64,000 nucleotides of DNA from Ureibacillus aquaedulcis (GCF_030418165.1 NZ_JAUHTQ010000005.1:1-64000), one strand, 5' to 3'; counted from the first letter of the stretch, positions 53,179 through 62,448 are shown. Numbers and translations are program-made. The notes: a model not told the origin generated them from the letters alone.

Positions 53179-53207
53179 TAAAGTATGATAAGAGTTGAAA
53201 GGCTGTG
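53179..53207 (-). promoter_or_regulatory. Predicted sigma-K promoter of gerE
   Basis: Minus-strand CATACTTTA (complement of 53179-53187) matches the sigma-K -10 pattern CATAnnnTA. A CAC-type -35 element lies about 17 bp upstream. gerE is sigma-K-dependent in B. subtilis, which supports the call. Confidence 0.5.
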
Positions 53208-53219
53208 AGGGCATTTTCA

Positions 53220-53663
53220 CTATTTCGCTTGCAATATTAATTTTTCTTTTTCATCCCAAGGAATGGCTTTACCAGTAGATTTATCGATTTGCACAATCGT
53301 TCCTCTGCCGATAAACACAGGTTCATCTTTTTCGTTTCTTGCTAAATAATGAATATCAATGGAAGAATTTCCAATTCGTGCTGCCTTTACATAGATTCGG
53401 AGAGTTTCATCAAAATAAACTTGTTTTAAATAATCACATTGCAAATCTGCAACAACAGGAATTTTCGCCATCTGTCCTGAGGTCCAGTCGATGAAACTGA
53501 GATGTTTTAGATATTCAATACGTGCATACTCAAAATAAGCGAATGGCACTGTATTGTTTAAATGGCCATACATATCCGTTTCAGAGAATCGTACGGTTAC
53601 CTCAACAAAGAACTTGAAATCTTCCTCCCATTTTTTTGGATCTTCAATATAAGCTGCCTTCAT
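53220..53663 (-). CDS. ysmA: Acyl-CoA thioesterase (YsmA/YbgC-like hot-dog fold)
   Basis: A 147-residue hot-dog-fold thioesterase. The YbgC-type catalytic segment is VRFSETDMYGHLNNTVPFAYFEYARIEYL (about 25-53), with the Asp in the expected place, then WTSGQMAKIPVVADLQCDYLKQVYFDETLRIYV. It likely hydrolyses acyl-CoA. Position between gerE and sdhB equals B. subtilis ysmA. ATG 53663 follows AAGGGG with 9-nt spacing; ATG 53684 is a second possible start. Confidence 0.87.
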   Translation of the reverse strand: MKAAYIEDPKKWEEDFKFFVEVTVRFSETDMYGHLNNTVPFAYFEYARIEYLKHLSFIDWTSGQMAKIPVVADLQCDYLKQVYFDETLRIYVKAARIGNSSIDIHYLARNEKDEPVFIGRGTIVQIDKSTGKAIPWDEKEKLILQAK

Positions 53664-54050
53664 ACTCAAAAACCCCTTCCCCATTTTCTCCCTAACCCGC
53701 CATCACTTGTTTTCTGTAGTTTTATATTGGATATTTCACTGTAAAAGTAGTTGCTACAGTTGAACTAGCTCGCTTTTCATGTTCTTTTTCAAAAAGTTAG
53801 CTCTAAAATGAATACCGGTTCATTAAATTATACCAAAAATGATAGCGGCGGAAAAAGGAATTGTTTTAGTATGTGGTGTAGATTATGGGTAAAAGCCCCC
53901 ATAAATGGAACAGGTGCGGACCTCCAAACTAGCATCCCAAAGATCTCCATTTCCCCTTCGTGGGTGAAGAATAGAAATTATATTAGAAGAAGTTTTGTTT
54001 TAAAAAAGCATGAAGAATTTTATATCGCACTATCTTATGCAACACCAAGC
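53664..54050. other. Gene-free gap between ysmA and sdhB
   Basis: The gap between ysmA and sdhB is about 480 bp; the part from 53664 to the sdhB terminator holds no supported gene. An 85-codon plus-strand frame (53808-54065) was rejected. It separates ysmA transcription from the sdh operon. Confidence 0.4.
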
Positions 54051-54105
54051 AAAAAGGGTATCTAAAAGTCAAAAAAATGACTTAGATACCCTTTTTCTAT
54101 AGGAA
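54051..54105 (-). terminator. Terminator of the sdh operon
   Basis: AAAAGGGTATCTAA...TTAGATACCCTTTT (about 54051-54105) with flanking A/T tracts, downstream of sdhB. The stem is about 14 bp. Confidence 0.85.
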
Positions 54106-54142
54106 GAAATTACTTACTTCTTACTTTTAAGCGAATAATATA

Positions 54143-54922
54143 TTAGTCAACCATGTTGTCTGAACCGAAGAAGTTACGGAACATTTGAACCGTTGTTGAA
54201 CGGTTAAGTGCTGCAATTGACGTTGTCAATGGAATACCTTTTGGACATGCAGCTACACAGTTTTGTGAGTTACCGCAGTTTGCAAGGCCGCCATCGCCCA
54301 TGATTTCCGCAAGACGTTCATCTTTATTCATCGCACCAGTTGGGTGTGTGTTGAATAAACGCACTTGTGATAATGGTGCTGGCCCGATAAACGAAGCTTT
54401 TTCGGATACATTCGGACATGCTTCCATACATACACCACAAGTCATACATTTTGATAATTCGTAAGCCCATTGACGTTTACGCTCAGGCATACGTGGACCT
54501 TCACCTAAATCGTAGCTTCCATCGATTGGAACCCATGCTTTAACTTTTTTAAGTGCGTTAAACATACGGCTGCGATCTACTTGTAAATCGCGTACTACAG
54601 GGAAGGTTTTCATTGGCTCCAGACGTACCGGTTGCTCTAATTGGTCAATTAATGTAGAACACGATTGACGTGGACGACCATTAATAACCATAGAACATGC
54701 CCCACATACCTCTTCAAGACAGTTCATATCCCAAGTTACTGGAGTTGTGTTTTGCCCATCTGAAGTAACTGGGTTTTGTTGAATTGCCATTAAAGCCGAG
54801 ATTACGTTCATACCAGGGCGATAAGGCACTTCGAATTTTTCCCAGCGAGTTGCGCCACCTTCAGTATCTTGACGAAGGATTTCCATTTTAACAGTTCTTC
54901 CAGTTTCTACTGGCGTTGTCAT
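54143..54922 (-). CDS. sdhB: Succinate dehydrogenase iron-sulfur subunit
   Basis: A 259-residue complex II iron-sulfur protein. The [2Fe-2S] ligands lie in CLEEVCGACSMVINGRPRQSC (about 69-89), and the [4Fe-4S]/[3Fe-4S] region in CMTCGVCMEACPN and CVAACPKGIPL (third cluster Cys near 221-225). It transfers electrons from SdhA to the membrane subunit. RBS GGGAGG. Last gene of sdhCAB. Confidence 0.97.
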   Translation of the reverse strand: MTTPVETGRTVKMEILRQDTEGGATRWEKFEVPYRPGMNVISALMAIQQNPVTSDGQNTTPVTWDMNCLEEVCGACSMVINGRPRQSCSTLIDQLEQPVRLEPMKTFPVVRDLQVDRSRMFNALKKVKAWVPIDGSYDLGEGPRMPERKRQWAYELSKCMTCGVCMEACPNVSEKASFIGPAPLSQVRLFNTHPTGAMNKDERLAEIMGDGGLANCGNSQNCVAACPKGIPLTTSIAALNRSTTVQMFRNFFGSDNMVD

Positions 54923-54943
54923 GATTAATGACCTCCCTTAAGT

Positions 54944-56689
54944 TTATGAAGAATAGTCACGTTTACGTGGCGGAATTAGGGAAACGTCTACTTCTGCATA
55001 AGAAATTTCAGGTTCACCCGTTTGTGGATTGAACTTCGCCATAGTTGTTTTTAAGAAGTTCTCATCATCACGTTCTGGGAAATCTGGTTTGTAGTGCGCT
55101 CCACGAGACTCGTTACGTAAAAGTGCGCCTTTAGTAATAACACGTGCAAGGTATAACATGTTTTTCAATTGACGAGTGAAGTGAGCCCCTTGGTTACTCC
55201 ATTTCTGTGTGTCATTGATATTAATGTTTTCCCAGCGTTGCAGTAATTCAGTAAGTTTATTGTAAGTTGCTTCAAGTCGATCATTGTAACGTACAACTGT
55301 TACATTGTCAGTCATTAATTCACCAAGCTCTTTGTGAATTAAGTATGCGTTTTCAGTTCCATTCAACTTAAGGATTGCATCCCATTTTTCTTGTTCTTCT
55401 TGTACGCGAGCGTCAAAGATAGATTGTGGAAGATCTTCCGCACGTTTCTTTAAGCCTTTAACATATTTAACAGCGTTTGGTCCGGCTACGCTACCACCAT
55501 AAATCGCCGACAGTAATGAGTTCGCACCCAGACGGTTTGCACCGTGCTGTGAGTAATCACATTCACCTGCTGCAAATAGACCAGGAATTTCGGTCATTTG
55601 ATCGTAATCTACCCATAATCCACCCATAGAATAGTGAACTGCAGGGAAGATCTTCATCGGTAATTTACGAGGGTCATCTCCTACGAATTTTTCATAGATT
55701 TCGATGATGCCGCCAAGTTTAACATCAAGCTCATGTGGATCTTTGTGTGAAAGATCTAGGTAAACAACGTTTTCTCCGTTCACGCCTAGTTTTTGGTTTA
55801 CACAAACGTCAAAGATTTCACGAGTTGCGATATCACGAGGTACCAAGTTACCATAAGCAGGGTACTTTTCTTCAAGGAAGTACCATGGCTTACCGTCTTT
55901 GTAAGTCCAAATACGACCTCCTTCACCACGCGCAGATTCTGACATTAGACGGTTTTTGTCGTCCCCAGGAATCGCTGTAGGGTGAATTTGGATCATTTCA
56001 CCATTTGCATAAGATGCACCTTGTTGGTAAACAATAGATGCTGCAGAACCAGTGTTGATGATTGAGTTAGTTGATTTACCAAAGATAATACCAGGGCCAC
56101 CTGTCGCCATAATTACAGCGTCTGCGCGGAACGATCTGATCTCTTCATTTTTCATATCTTGTGCAACGATACCACGGCAATGGCCTTCGTCATCAAGAAC
56201 CGCCCCCAGGAATTCCCAGTGTTCATATTTTGTTACTAATCCATCTACTTCATAACGTCGAACTTGCTCGTCCAACGCATAAAGTAATTGCTGTCCAGTT
56301 GTTGCACCAGAGAATGCAGTACGGTGCATCAATGTACCACCGAAACGACGGAAGTCTATAAGACCTTCAGGAGTACGGTTGAACATAACACCCATACGGT
56401 CAAATAAGTGAATGATACCAGGAGCGGCATCACACATTGCTTTTACAGGTGGTTGGTTTGCTAAGAAGTCCCCACCATATACAGTATCATCAAAGTGAAT
56501 CCAAGGAGAATCCCCTTCACCTTTTGTATTTACAGCACCATTAATCCCGCCTTGCGCACATACGGAGTGTGAACGTTTTACGGGAACTAATGAGAATAAT
56601 TCAACTTCAGTGCCTTCTTCGGCAGCTCTCATCGTAGCCATTAAGCCGGCTAAACCGCCACCTACGACGATGATTTTGCTTTTCGCCAT
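54944..56689 (-). CDS. sdhA: Succinate dehydrogenase flavoprotein subunit
   Basis: A 581-residue FAD protein that oxidises succinate. The FAD motif VVGGGLAGLMATMRAAE is at the start and the flavinylation-type HSVCAQGGINGAV follows. Also seen: MHRTAFSGATTGQQLLYALD, the active-site HPTAIPG and SARGEGGRI, and GLFAAGEC. Length and order match Bacillales SdhA. RBS GAGGAG. It lies 22 bp upstream of sdhB. Confidence 0.97.
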   Translation of the reverse strand: MAKSKIIVVGGGLAGLMATMRAAEEGTEVELFSLVPVKRSHSVCAQGGINGAVNTKGEGDSPWIHFDDTVYGGDFLANQPPVKAMCDAAPGIIHLFDRMGVMFNRTPEGLIDFRRFGGTLMHRTAFSGATTGQQLLYALDEQVRRYEVDGLVTKYEHWEFLGAVLDDEGHCRGIVAQDMKNEEIRSFRADAVIMATGGPGIIFGKSTNSIINTGSAASIVYQQGASYANGEMIQIHPTAIPGDDKNRLMSESARGEGGRIWTYKDGKPWYFLEEKYPAYGNLVPRDIATREIFDVCVNQKLGVNGENVVYLDLSHKDPHELDVKLGGIIEIYEKFVGDDPRKLPMKIFPAVHYSMGGLWVDYDQMTEIPGLFAAGECDYSQHGANRLGANSLLSAIYGGSVAGPNAVKYVKGLKKRAEDLPQSIFDARVQEEQEKWDAILKLNGTENAYLIHKELGELMTDNVTVVRYNDRLEATYNKLTELLQRWENININDTQKWSNQGAHFTRQLKNMLYLARVITKGALLRNESRGAHYKPDFPERDDENFLKTTMAKFNPQTGEPEISYAEVDVSLIPPRKRDYSS

Positions 56690-56748
56690 GATTACTCTTC
56701 ACTCCTCTAAATTTGCTCTGAACCTGTTCTGTTGTTCTACTAATGTAG

Positions 56749-57363
56749 TTATACGAATGCTAGAATTGCAGCAACACCAACGATACTTAATAGAACGAAG
56801 AAGATCATTGTTACGTATGTTGCAACTTTTTGTGAGCTTGCAGAGTGTGTAATGCCCCAGCTCACTAGGAATGACCAAAGACCGTTTGCTAAATGGAATG
56901 TAGCAGATAGGATACCTACAATATAAAACGCTAACATAAATGGATTGTTAACGATTTCTTCCATCATATTAAAGTCTACATCCGCACCAAGCGCTTTTTG
57001 AATACGTGTCTGGAAAATATGCCAAGCAATGAAGATTACAAGGAATACTCCTGTAAAACGTTGCAGCACGAACATCCAGTTACGGAATGTTCCAAAGCGG
57101 TTGACATTTGGTGTAGCTGTGAATGCAATATACAGACCGTATAATCCGTGGAATAAAATTGGTATGTAGATTACAACCCATTCAACAATCAACAGTAACC
57201 AATGAGGAATTAATTCCATCATCCCAGTTGAATTGTTGTAAGCTTCTTCCCCACCAGTAGCAGTGAAGTTCAGTGATAAGTGGAACACTAAAAACAGACC
57301 TACAGGAATTACACCTAATAGCGAATGTAAGCGTCTCCAGTAAAACTCATGATTTTTCGACAA
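56749..57363 (-). CDS. sdhC: Succinate dehydrogenase cytochrome b558 subunit
   Basis: A 204-residue di-heme membrane anchor with five helices. It begins (L)SKNHEFYWRRLHSLLGVIPVGLFLVFHLSLN and has heme-ligand histidines in HSLLG, FLVFHL, LFHGLYG and IAWHIFQ; the C-terminal GLWSFLVSWGIT matches B. subtilis SdhC closely. Residue count nearly equals B. subtilis (202). TTG 57363 is chosen because AGGGGGG lies 8 nt upstream; the longer upstream frame has no match to the family. Confidence 0.93.
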   Translation of the reverse strand: MSKNHEFYWRRLHSLLGVIPVGLFLVFHLSLNFTATGGEEAYNNSTGMMELIPHWLLLIVEWVVIYIPILFHGLYGLYIAFTATPNVNRFGTFRNWMFVLQRFTGVFLVIFIAWHIFQTRIQKALGADVDFNMMEEIVNNPFMLAFYIVGILSATFHLANGLWSFLVSWGITHSASSQKVATYVTMIFFVLLSIVGVAAILAFV

Positions 57364-57473
57364 GACTTTTACCCCCCTCAGTACTATTAAATACCTGACA
57401 ATATCGTCACCATTTTGTAAACGATCCATCATTGACTGTGTATTTCATAATGGTACAATATTATGACATGTTC

Positions 57474-57502
57474 ATTGTACTCCCATGTCTTACAAGCGTC
57501 AA
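57474..57502 (-). promoter_or_regulatory. Predicted sdhCAB promoter
   Basis: Minus-strand TTGACG (complement 57497-57502) and TACAAT (complement 57474-57479) are 17 bp apart, about 110 bp upstream of the sdhC start. Confidence 0.5.
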
Positions 57503-57632
57503 GGTGACTTCCTACTTTTTATACATCCTTTTAAAGGATATTTATTCTATTTTAAGATGAAAATTTCTAGTTATCGGAACGTTTTTGTTATTTTACGCTA
57601 AAACAAGAAAAATAAGAAAGAGGTAATTTTAA

Positions 57633-58049
57633 ATGACATCCAACGAGAACAAAACCATTCCAGTATTTGGTTATGATATTTTGCGTGATTACTTGCTGCC
57701 AACTATTCTTGGAAAACATGAAAAAGATGTGCTCTATTGGGCAGGTAAAGACTTAGCAAGAAAATTCCCATGTACCGATACCCAACTAATTATCTCCTTC
57801 TTCCAAGATGCCGGGTGGGGCAACTTAACATTGACTGAGGAAGAAAAGGATGGCTATGTTTTTCAACTTACAAATGATGTCGAATTATTAAAAATTACAG
57901 ATCGCTCTTTTCGGATCGAAGCGGGATTTATTGCCCAACAGATCCAATCCATCAATGGCTTCTTAACGGAATGCTATGATGAAAAAAACGAAAAGCAACA
58001 GCAAATAACATTTACGGTAAAATGGGATCGAAAAGAGAAAATCCAGTAA
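57633..58049 (+). CDS. yslB: YslB (DUF2507) protein
   Basis: A 138-residue DUF2507 protein. The NKTIPVFGYDILRDYLLPTILGKHEKDVLYWAGKDLARKFP start and the FQDAGWGNLTLTEEEKDGYVFQL segment resemble the family, and its position between sdhC and lysC equals B. subtilis yslB. The role is not established; DUF2507 proteins have a V4R-like, nucleotide- or lipid-binding shape. It is the only plus-strand gene in the core block. AGAGGT precedes the ATG. Confidence 0.88.
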   Translation: MTSNENKTIPVFGYDILRDYLLPTILGKHEKDVLYWAGKDLARKFPCTDTQLIISFFQDAGWGNLTLTEEEKDGYVFQLTNDVELLKITDRSFRIEAGFIAQQIQSINGFLTECYDEKNEKQQQITFTVKWDRKEKIQ

Positions 58050-58112
58050 CAGAAACTATCAAAGCATTTCCCAATGGTTTTTCTTCATCTCGTTTCTTCC
58101 ATATAAATAATG

Positions 58113-58156
58113 AAAGCCAATTCTTGTAACACTTTTCTAAACAAGAATTGGCTTTT
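58113..58156. terminator. Bidirectional terminator between yslB and lysC-like gene
   Basis: AAAGCCAATTCTTGT (58113-58127) and ACAAGAATTGGCTTT (58141-58155) are perfectly complementary over 15 bp with T/A-rich flanks. Confidence 0.85.
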
Positions 58157-58164
58157 CATTATTG

Positions 58165-58653
58165 TTAAGCAAGGATCTCAACAAGATTAAACTCATCATG
58201 CAAAACGTTCGCTGCACGAACCATTTCGTCTTGTGGAACGACAACAGATACCTTGATTTCAGAAGTACTAACCATTTTAACCAGGATATTCTCTTTACGC
58301 AGACGATCAAACATACGGGCAGCGACACCTGGATTTGATACCATACCCGCCCCAACGATCGATACTTTGGCCAAGCCAACCTCAAAATCCGCGAAACTAA
58401 ACATTAACCTAGCTTTATTTTTCTCTAATACTTTAATAGCTTCTGCAAAATCTTCTTTTGCAATGGAGAATGAGATTGTAGGCTTAACGCCGTCAATCAC
58501 TGCTTGGACAATAATATCTACATCAATCTGGTGTTCTGCAAGCGTTGTAAAGATATCAGCAAGGGATGATTGTTCATAAGAATCATAACCAACTGTTAAA
58601 CGAATTATGTCTGCTTCATATGCTATACCACGAACAATTAAATTTTTCTCCAT
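58165..58653 (-). CDS. Internal in-frame product (beta-like, ACT domains only) of the aspartokinase gene
   Basis: ATG 58653 is preceded by GGGAGAGG with good spacing. The residue count (162) and the sequence MEKNLIVRGIAYE equal the B. subtilis aspartokinase II beta start. The product would contain both ACT domains and no kinase domain. Known in B. subtilis, inferred here. Confidence 0.6.
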   Translation of the reverse strand: MEKNLIVRGIAYEADIIRLTVGYDSYEQSSLADIFTTLAEHQIDVDIIVQAVIDGVKPTISFSIAKEDFAEAIKVLEKNKARLMFSFADFEVGLAKVSIVGAGMVSNPGVAARMFDRLRKENILVKMVSTSEIKVSVVVPQDEMVRAANVLHDEFNLVEILA

Positions 58654-59388
58654 GTCTACCTCTCCCTTGATCAATGTACCTGCATGGTTTTCTGTACTAG
58701 AACGAACAACTAATGGCATTTCAACAATTTTTGCCAACTCCACCGCTCGAGGATGAATATATGTAGAACCCAGATTCGAAAGTTCAAGCATCTCATCATA
58801 TGTCATCTGATTTAACTTTCTGGCTTGTTTGACTACAGAAGGATCCGCTGTATAAATCCCATCTTGGATAGTCAGGATTTCGACTTGCTCGGCATTGATT
58901 GCTGCCCCGATTGCAACCGCTGTCGTTTCCGGACCACCCTCGCCCATTAGTAGAATGTTGCGATTCCGGTCAATCCCCTGTGAACCCGCAACAATTACCA
59001 GTTTATCGTCAGCCAAATGCTCCATAATATGTCCCTGGTCAATACCCTGAATCAAGACATTTTGGTTGGATTTGATCACTTCAATTCCTGCCTGCCAGCC
59101 ATTTAATGAAACAGCTTTTATTCCTTTCTTTTCAATCGACATCGCGAGCAAGCTGCATGCTGCTTGTGCATTGAGTGCAGTTAGTGCATGCTGCTCTCGT
59201 ATCGAAGAATTATCCGCTAAAATCTGTGAATACTGAAGCAACTTGTCCTCCAAGTTTTCAATCGGGGGAACAACTGCAACGATTTGGTTCCCTCCGTTCT
59301 TTTGTTGGATCAATCTTTCAGAGATTTGTTCAATTTTTTCAGGTGTTGTTAGGGTTGCACTGTCTATTTTCACTACAATTATCGACAT
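58165..59388 (-). CDS. lysC: Aspartokinase-like protein with degenerate catalytic motifs and intact ACT domains
   Basis: A 407-residue LysC homologue at the lysC locus, under a lysine riboswitch. The C-terminal half is well conserved (NLIVRGIAYEAD, then SNPGVAARMFDRLRKENILVKMVSTSEIKVSVVV), i.e. two ACT domains. The catalytic half is not. The KFGGTSVGS motif reads KIDSATLTT, the GEQ block has become NAQAA, GRGGSDTTAV has become GEGGPETTAV, and the YTDVPGV block is LTIQDGI. These residues bind ATP or aspartate, so kinase activity is doubtful. An internal ATG at 58653 (Met about 246), with AGGGAGAGGT upstream, matches the B. subtilis beta-subunit start and would give a 162-residue ACT-only product. 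Start ATG 59388 (AGGAGAGG upstream). Confidence 0.82.
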   Translation of the reverse strand: MSIIVVKIDSATLTTPEKIEQISERLIQQKNGGNQIVAVVPPIENLEDKLLQYSQILADNSSIREQHALTALNAQAACSLLAMSIEKKGIKAVSLNGWQAGIEVIKSNQNVLIQGIDQGHIMEHLADDKLVIVAGSQGIDRNRNILLMGEGGPETTAVAIGAAINAEQVEILTIQDGIYTADPSVVKQARKLNQMTYDEMLELSNLGSTYIHPRAVELAKIVEMPLVVRSSTENHAGTLIKGEVDMEKNLIVRGIAYEADIIRLTVGYDSYEQSSLADIFTTLAEHQIDVDIIVQAVIDGVKPTISFSIAKEDFAEAIKVLEKNKARLMFSFADFEVGLAKVSIVGAGMVSNPGVAARMFDRLRKENILVKMVSTSEIKVSVVVPQDEMVRAANVLHDEFNLVEILA

Positions 59389-59462
59389 CGACACCTCTCC
59401 TTTTTAAAAGATTTTCTATTCCGAAAATTCGTTTTACTATAAGGTTTCTTATCCTTTACCTT

Positions 59463-59501
59463 ATTAAAAAAACAGCTTTTCACAAAAGCGTGAAAAGCTG
59501 T
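59463..59501 (-). terminator. Riboswitch terminator of the lysC leader
   Basis: AACAGCTTTTCAC/GTGAAAAGCTGT (59471-59501) followed on the minus strand by TTTTTTT. A 12-bp stem; it is the transcription-terminator half of the lysine riboswitch. Confidence 0.8.
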
Positions 59502-59722
59502 CTGGAAAACATACCCAATGTAACGGAACGTTAAGCGATAGCCCTCCAGAACCTAGTTTGATTCTGACAATCTTATATTTCTTCAATGCAAAACAGCAAC
59601 TAAATCGAGACAATGGACTTGTAACTTCTGCAAGTTACCTTTTCTCCAACCTTACGCGGGATTGTCTCCCCTGCAGATAAGTCTACTATTGCAACTTGCA
59701 CCTTATCTGTTCCAGCAATTTA
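59502..59722 (-). promoter_or_regulatory. Lysine riboswitch (L-box) upstream of the aspartokinase-like gene
   Basis: The minus-strand leader contains L-box landmarks: AGATAAGGTGCAAGTTGCAA, AATAGTAGACTTATCT closing P1, GGTAACTTGCAGAAGTTACAAGT (P-stem/loop) and GGAGGGCTATCG, followed by the terminator hairpin. In the lysine class, ligand binding promotes termination. Exact ends were not computed. The predicted promoter overlaps the end of uvrC. Confidence 0.75.
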
Positions 59723-59741
59723 AATTAACATTATCATACAA

Positions 59742-61532
59742 TTATTCCATTGACAACGTATCTTTGTGGAAGTGATTGTAGATGGCTTGAGCGGTTGCAC
59801 TTGGAATATGCGCTGCCATCAATTCTTCTACAGATGATTGTTTAATCTTCTTAACGGAACCAAAGTGCTTTAATAGCTGCTGCTTCCGTTTTGGTCCAAC
59901 GCCTTCAATTTCATCCAATACAGACTGAATCGCATTTGTTTGATGTTGTTGACGCAAGAATGTAATAGCGAAGCGATGGACTTCATCCTGGATTCTTTGC
60001 AGGAGGTAGAAACCATCACTTGTTCTTTTCATTTCGATTGGGACTGGAGGTTCGCCAAATAGCAATTGCGAAGTATTATGCTTTTCATTTTTGGCAAGCC
60101 CTGCAATTGGAATGAATAAGCCAAGTTCATCCTCAATCACTTCCCTTGCAACTTCCATTTGCCCCTTGCCACCGTCAATTATGATTAAATCCGGTAATGG
60201 CAGGTTTTCTTTTAATACTCTTGTGTACCTGCGTCGGATTACTTCCTGCATCGCTCCATAGTCATCATGCTTTGCCGCTTCCCTCAATTTATATTTCCGG
60301 TACTCTTTCTTGGCTGGCTTCCCATCAACAAAAACAACCATTGCCGATACAGCATCCGTTCCATGCATATGACTATTATCGAATGCTTCGATTCGAAGGG
60401 GTGCTGCTATATTCATTGCATCTCCCAGCTCTTCACAAGCACCGACTGTCCGCTCTTCCTGGCGTTCAATTAGCTGGAATTTCTCGCGGATTCCAATTTG
60501 GGCATTTTTCATCGCCAAGTCAACGAGTTCCTTTTTCGAACCACGCTTCGGAGTGATGACATTTACATCCAGATACTTTTCTAAAAGTGCTTTATCAATC
60601 TGTGAAGGAATGAAAATTTCCTTTGGTTTGATATGTTCCGGGATATCATAGAAGCGACCGACAAATGTGAGGAATTCTTCTTCCGAATCCCGGTAGATTG
60701 GGAAGATGGATACGTCCCGTTCAATCAATTTTCCTTGTCGGACAAAGAATACTTGAACACACATCCACCCTTTTTCTACGGCATAACCAAATACATCACG
60801 GTTTGATAAATCTCCAGTAATCATCTTCTGTTTTTGCATAACCGTTTCAATATGGGTGATTTGATCCCGGAATTCTTTTGCACGTTCAAATTCCAGATTT
60901 TCGGCTGCATCCAGCATCTTCTTCTCGATATCCAATTTAACATCCTCAAACCCGCCATTTAGAAACTTCGTAATTTCTTCAATCATTTCACCGTAAACAT
61001 CGGTCTCAATCTCTTTTACACATGGTGCCAAACATTGACCTAGATGGTAATACAAGCAAACCCGGTCAGGAAGTCGTATACATTTCCTTAATGGGTACAA
61101 TCGGTCAAGCAGCTTTCGTGTTTCCGTTGCTGCATAGGCATTGGGATATGGACCGAAATATTTGGCCTTATCCTTTTTTACTTTGCGAGTTATTAAAATG
61201 CGTGGATACTTTTCATTGGTAATTTTGATATATGGATAAGTTTTATCATCCTTCAACATCACGTTATACTTCGGGTCATGCAACTTGATAAGGTTCAATT
61301 CCAATATTAACGCCTCTAAATCACTAGAGGTCACGATATATTCAAAGTCTACGATTTCACTGACTAGTCGTTGTGTTTTGCCATCATGCGAACTATTAAA
61401 GTAAGAACGAACGCGGTTTTTCAGCACTTTGGCTTTCCCCACATAAATAATGGTGCCCTGACGATCTTTCATTAAATAGCAGCCCGGCTCATCCGGCAGA
61501 ATGGCTAATTTATTTTGAATCGTTTCATTCAT
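59742..61532 (-). CDS. uvrC: Excinuclease ABC subunit C
   Basis: A 596-residue nucleotide-excision-repair nuclease. The N-terminal GIY-YIG domain starts [38 protein letters not shown] motif ([18 protein letters not shown]), the RNase H-like endonuclease with [10 protein letters not shown] and IIDGGKGQ, and C-terminal HhH segments ([22 protein letters not shown]) are all present. It cuts both sides of a lesion in the UvrABC complex. Length is typical. GGGTGAG precedes the ATG. Confidence 0.97.
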   Translation of the reverse strand: MNETIQNKLAILPDEPGCYLMKDRQGTIIYVGKAKVLKNRVRSYFNSSHDGKTQRLVSEIVDFEYIVTSSDLEALILELNLIKLHDPKYNVMLKDDKTYPYIKITNEKYPRILITRKVKKDKAKYFGPYPNAYAATETRKLLDRLYPLRKCIRLPDRVCLYYHLGQCLAPCVKEIETDVYGEMIEEITKFLNGGFEDVKLDIEKKMLDAAENLEFERAKEFRDQITHIETVMQKQKMITGDLSNRDVFGYAVEKGWMCVQVFFVRQGKLIERDVSIFPIYRDSEEEFLTFVGRFYDIPEHIKPKEIFIPSQIDKALLEKYLDVNVITPKRGSKKELVDLAMKNAQIGIREKFQLIERQEERTVGACEELGDAMNIAAPLRIEAFDNSHMHGTDAVSAMVVFVDGKPAKKEYRKYKLREAAKHDDYGAMQEVIRRRYTRVLKENLPLPDLIIIDGGKGQMEVAREVIEDELGLFIPIAGLAKNEKHNTSQLLFGEPPVPIEMKRTSDGFYLLQRIQDEVHRFAITFLRQQHQTNAIQSVLDEIEGVGPKRKQQLLKHFGSVKKIKQSSVEELMAAHIPSATAQAIYNHFHKDTLSME

Positions 61533-61720
61533 CTATCTCACCCTTACGAGCTTTTTTTAATATTATAATGGATTTAAAGAGGTTTAGGCGATTGAAAACT
61601 TGTTTCTCAGCTTATTGCAAATCAAATTTATGCTTTCTGTTTACATACAGAAAATTGAGTAGTTTAGAGAAAACGCAGCCTACTATGTAAGCTGCGCAAT
61701 ATATCTAGAAAGAAGATAAT
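61533..61720. other. Gap upstream of uvrC with two hairpins
   Basis: TTTCTGT/ACAGAAA (61634-61653) and CGCAGC/GCTGCG (61674-61696) are short inverted repeats in the uvrC leader. No ORF. Together with the next feature, it forms the 371-bp trxA-uvrC gap. Confidence 0.4.
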
Positions 61721-61723
61721 TAA

Positions 61724-61799
61724 GCGGGCCTTTACATAAGCCGGGGCAAAAACGCGGACGTTCTGTCGCATTGTTCCCTTGTTGGCCCCGAAGACCCGC
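61724..61799 (-). ncRNA. Candidate structured RNA between trxA and uvrC
   Basis: On the minus strand an outer GCGGGTC/GGCCCGC stem (61724-61730 with 61793-61799) encloses CGGGGC/GCCCCG (61742-61747 with 61785-61790) and a small ACG-CGT hairpin, with conserved-looking single-stranded GGGAACAAUGCGACAGAA. It is far GC-richer than its surroundings. It is not followed by a long T-run. No known riboswitch family was matched by eye. Confidence 0.45.
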
Positions 61800-61870
61800 T
61801 CACCCAAAGATCACTAAATTAGAATCTTTATAAGCAATCATTAAACTTCAAAAATGCAAAACAAAAAATA

Positions 61871-61898
61871 TCCCAAAAGTACTAAAACTTTTGGGACA
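61871..61898 (-). terminator. Terminator of trxA
   Basis: CCCAAAAGT/ACTTTTGGG (61872-61895), then ATATTTTTT on the minus strand. Confidence 0.85.
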
Positions 61899-61903
61899 CT
61901 CTC

Positions 61904-62218
61904 TTATTGGTTTTCGTTGATGAATTCGATTAAAGCTTCTTTCGGTTGGAAACCAACTGTTTTAGCTTTTAGCTCGCCGTCTTTGAATAACAGTAATGTA
62001 GGAATTGACATTACTTGGTATTCAGCAGCAGTTGCTTGGTTATTGTCTACATCAAGTTTAGCGATTTTCACTTGGTCGCCGATTTCTGCATCGATTTCTT
62101 CCAATACTGGAGCGATCATTTTACATGGTCCACACCAAGTAGCCCAAAAATCTACTAATACAACGCCTGAAGCGATTTCTTCTGAAAAGTTTTGATCTGT
62201 TACATGAACAATTGCCAT
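61904..62218 (-). CDS. trxA: Thioredoxin
   Basis: A 104-residue thioredoxin with the WCGPCKM active site (Cys about 29 and 32), the cis-Pro in SIPTLLLF and family-typical length. It is the general cytoplasmic disulphide reductant. AAGGAGG precedes the ATG. It is located between etfA and uvrC as in B. subtilis. Confidence 0.97.
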   Translation of the reverse strand: MAIVHVTDQNFSEEIASGVVLVDFWATWCGPCKMIAPVLEEIDAEIGDQVKIAKLDVDNNQATAAEYQVMSIPTLLLFKDGELKAKTVGFQPKEALIEFINENQ

Positions 62219-62401
62219 TTTTATTGCCTCCTTAAATCTAACATCTGAATGTAGTATATCATGATAGAAATAATTGAGGTAGTAAAGTGAACTGAAAATG
62301 ATACATAAAATTTACAATTCTTTTATAATCTTGATGGTGAAATAGTAAACGATAATGAAATTTAAATGACGCAAACCAGAACTTTGGGCGTCCGAATCCA
62401 T

Positions 62402-62433
62402 GCAAAAACCTCCCCAATATTTTGGCGAGGTCT
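62402..62433 (-). terminator. Terminator after etfA
   Basis: Minus-strand ACCTCGCCAA...TTGGGGAGGT (62408-62431) is followed by TTTTTGC. Confidence 0.8.
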
Positions 62434-62448
62434 TGTGAATTCATTCAA

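Noticed and set aside
53808..54065. 85-codon plus-strand ORF between ysmA and sdhB
   Set aside because: It has no ribosome-binding site, its stop lies inside the sdh terminator stem, and its sequence has no domain-like character.
60197..60556. Plus-strand ORF opposite uvrC
   Set aside because: Shadow frame; the uvrC motifs on the minus strand account for the region.
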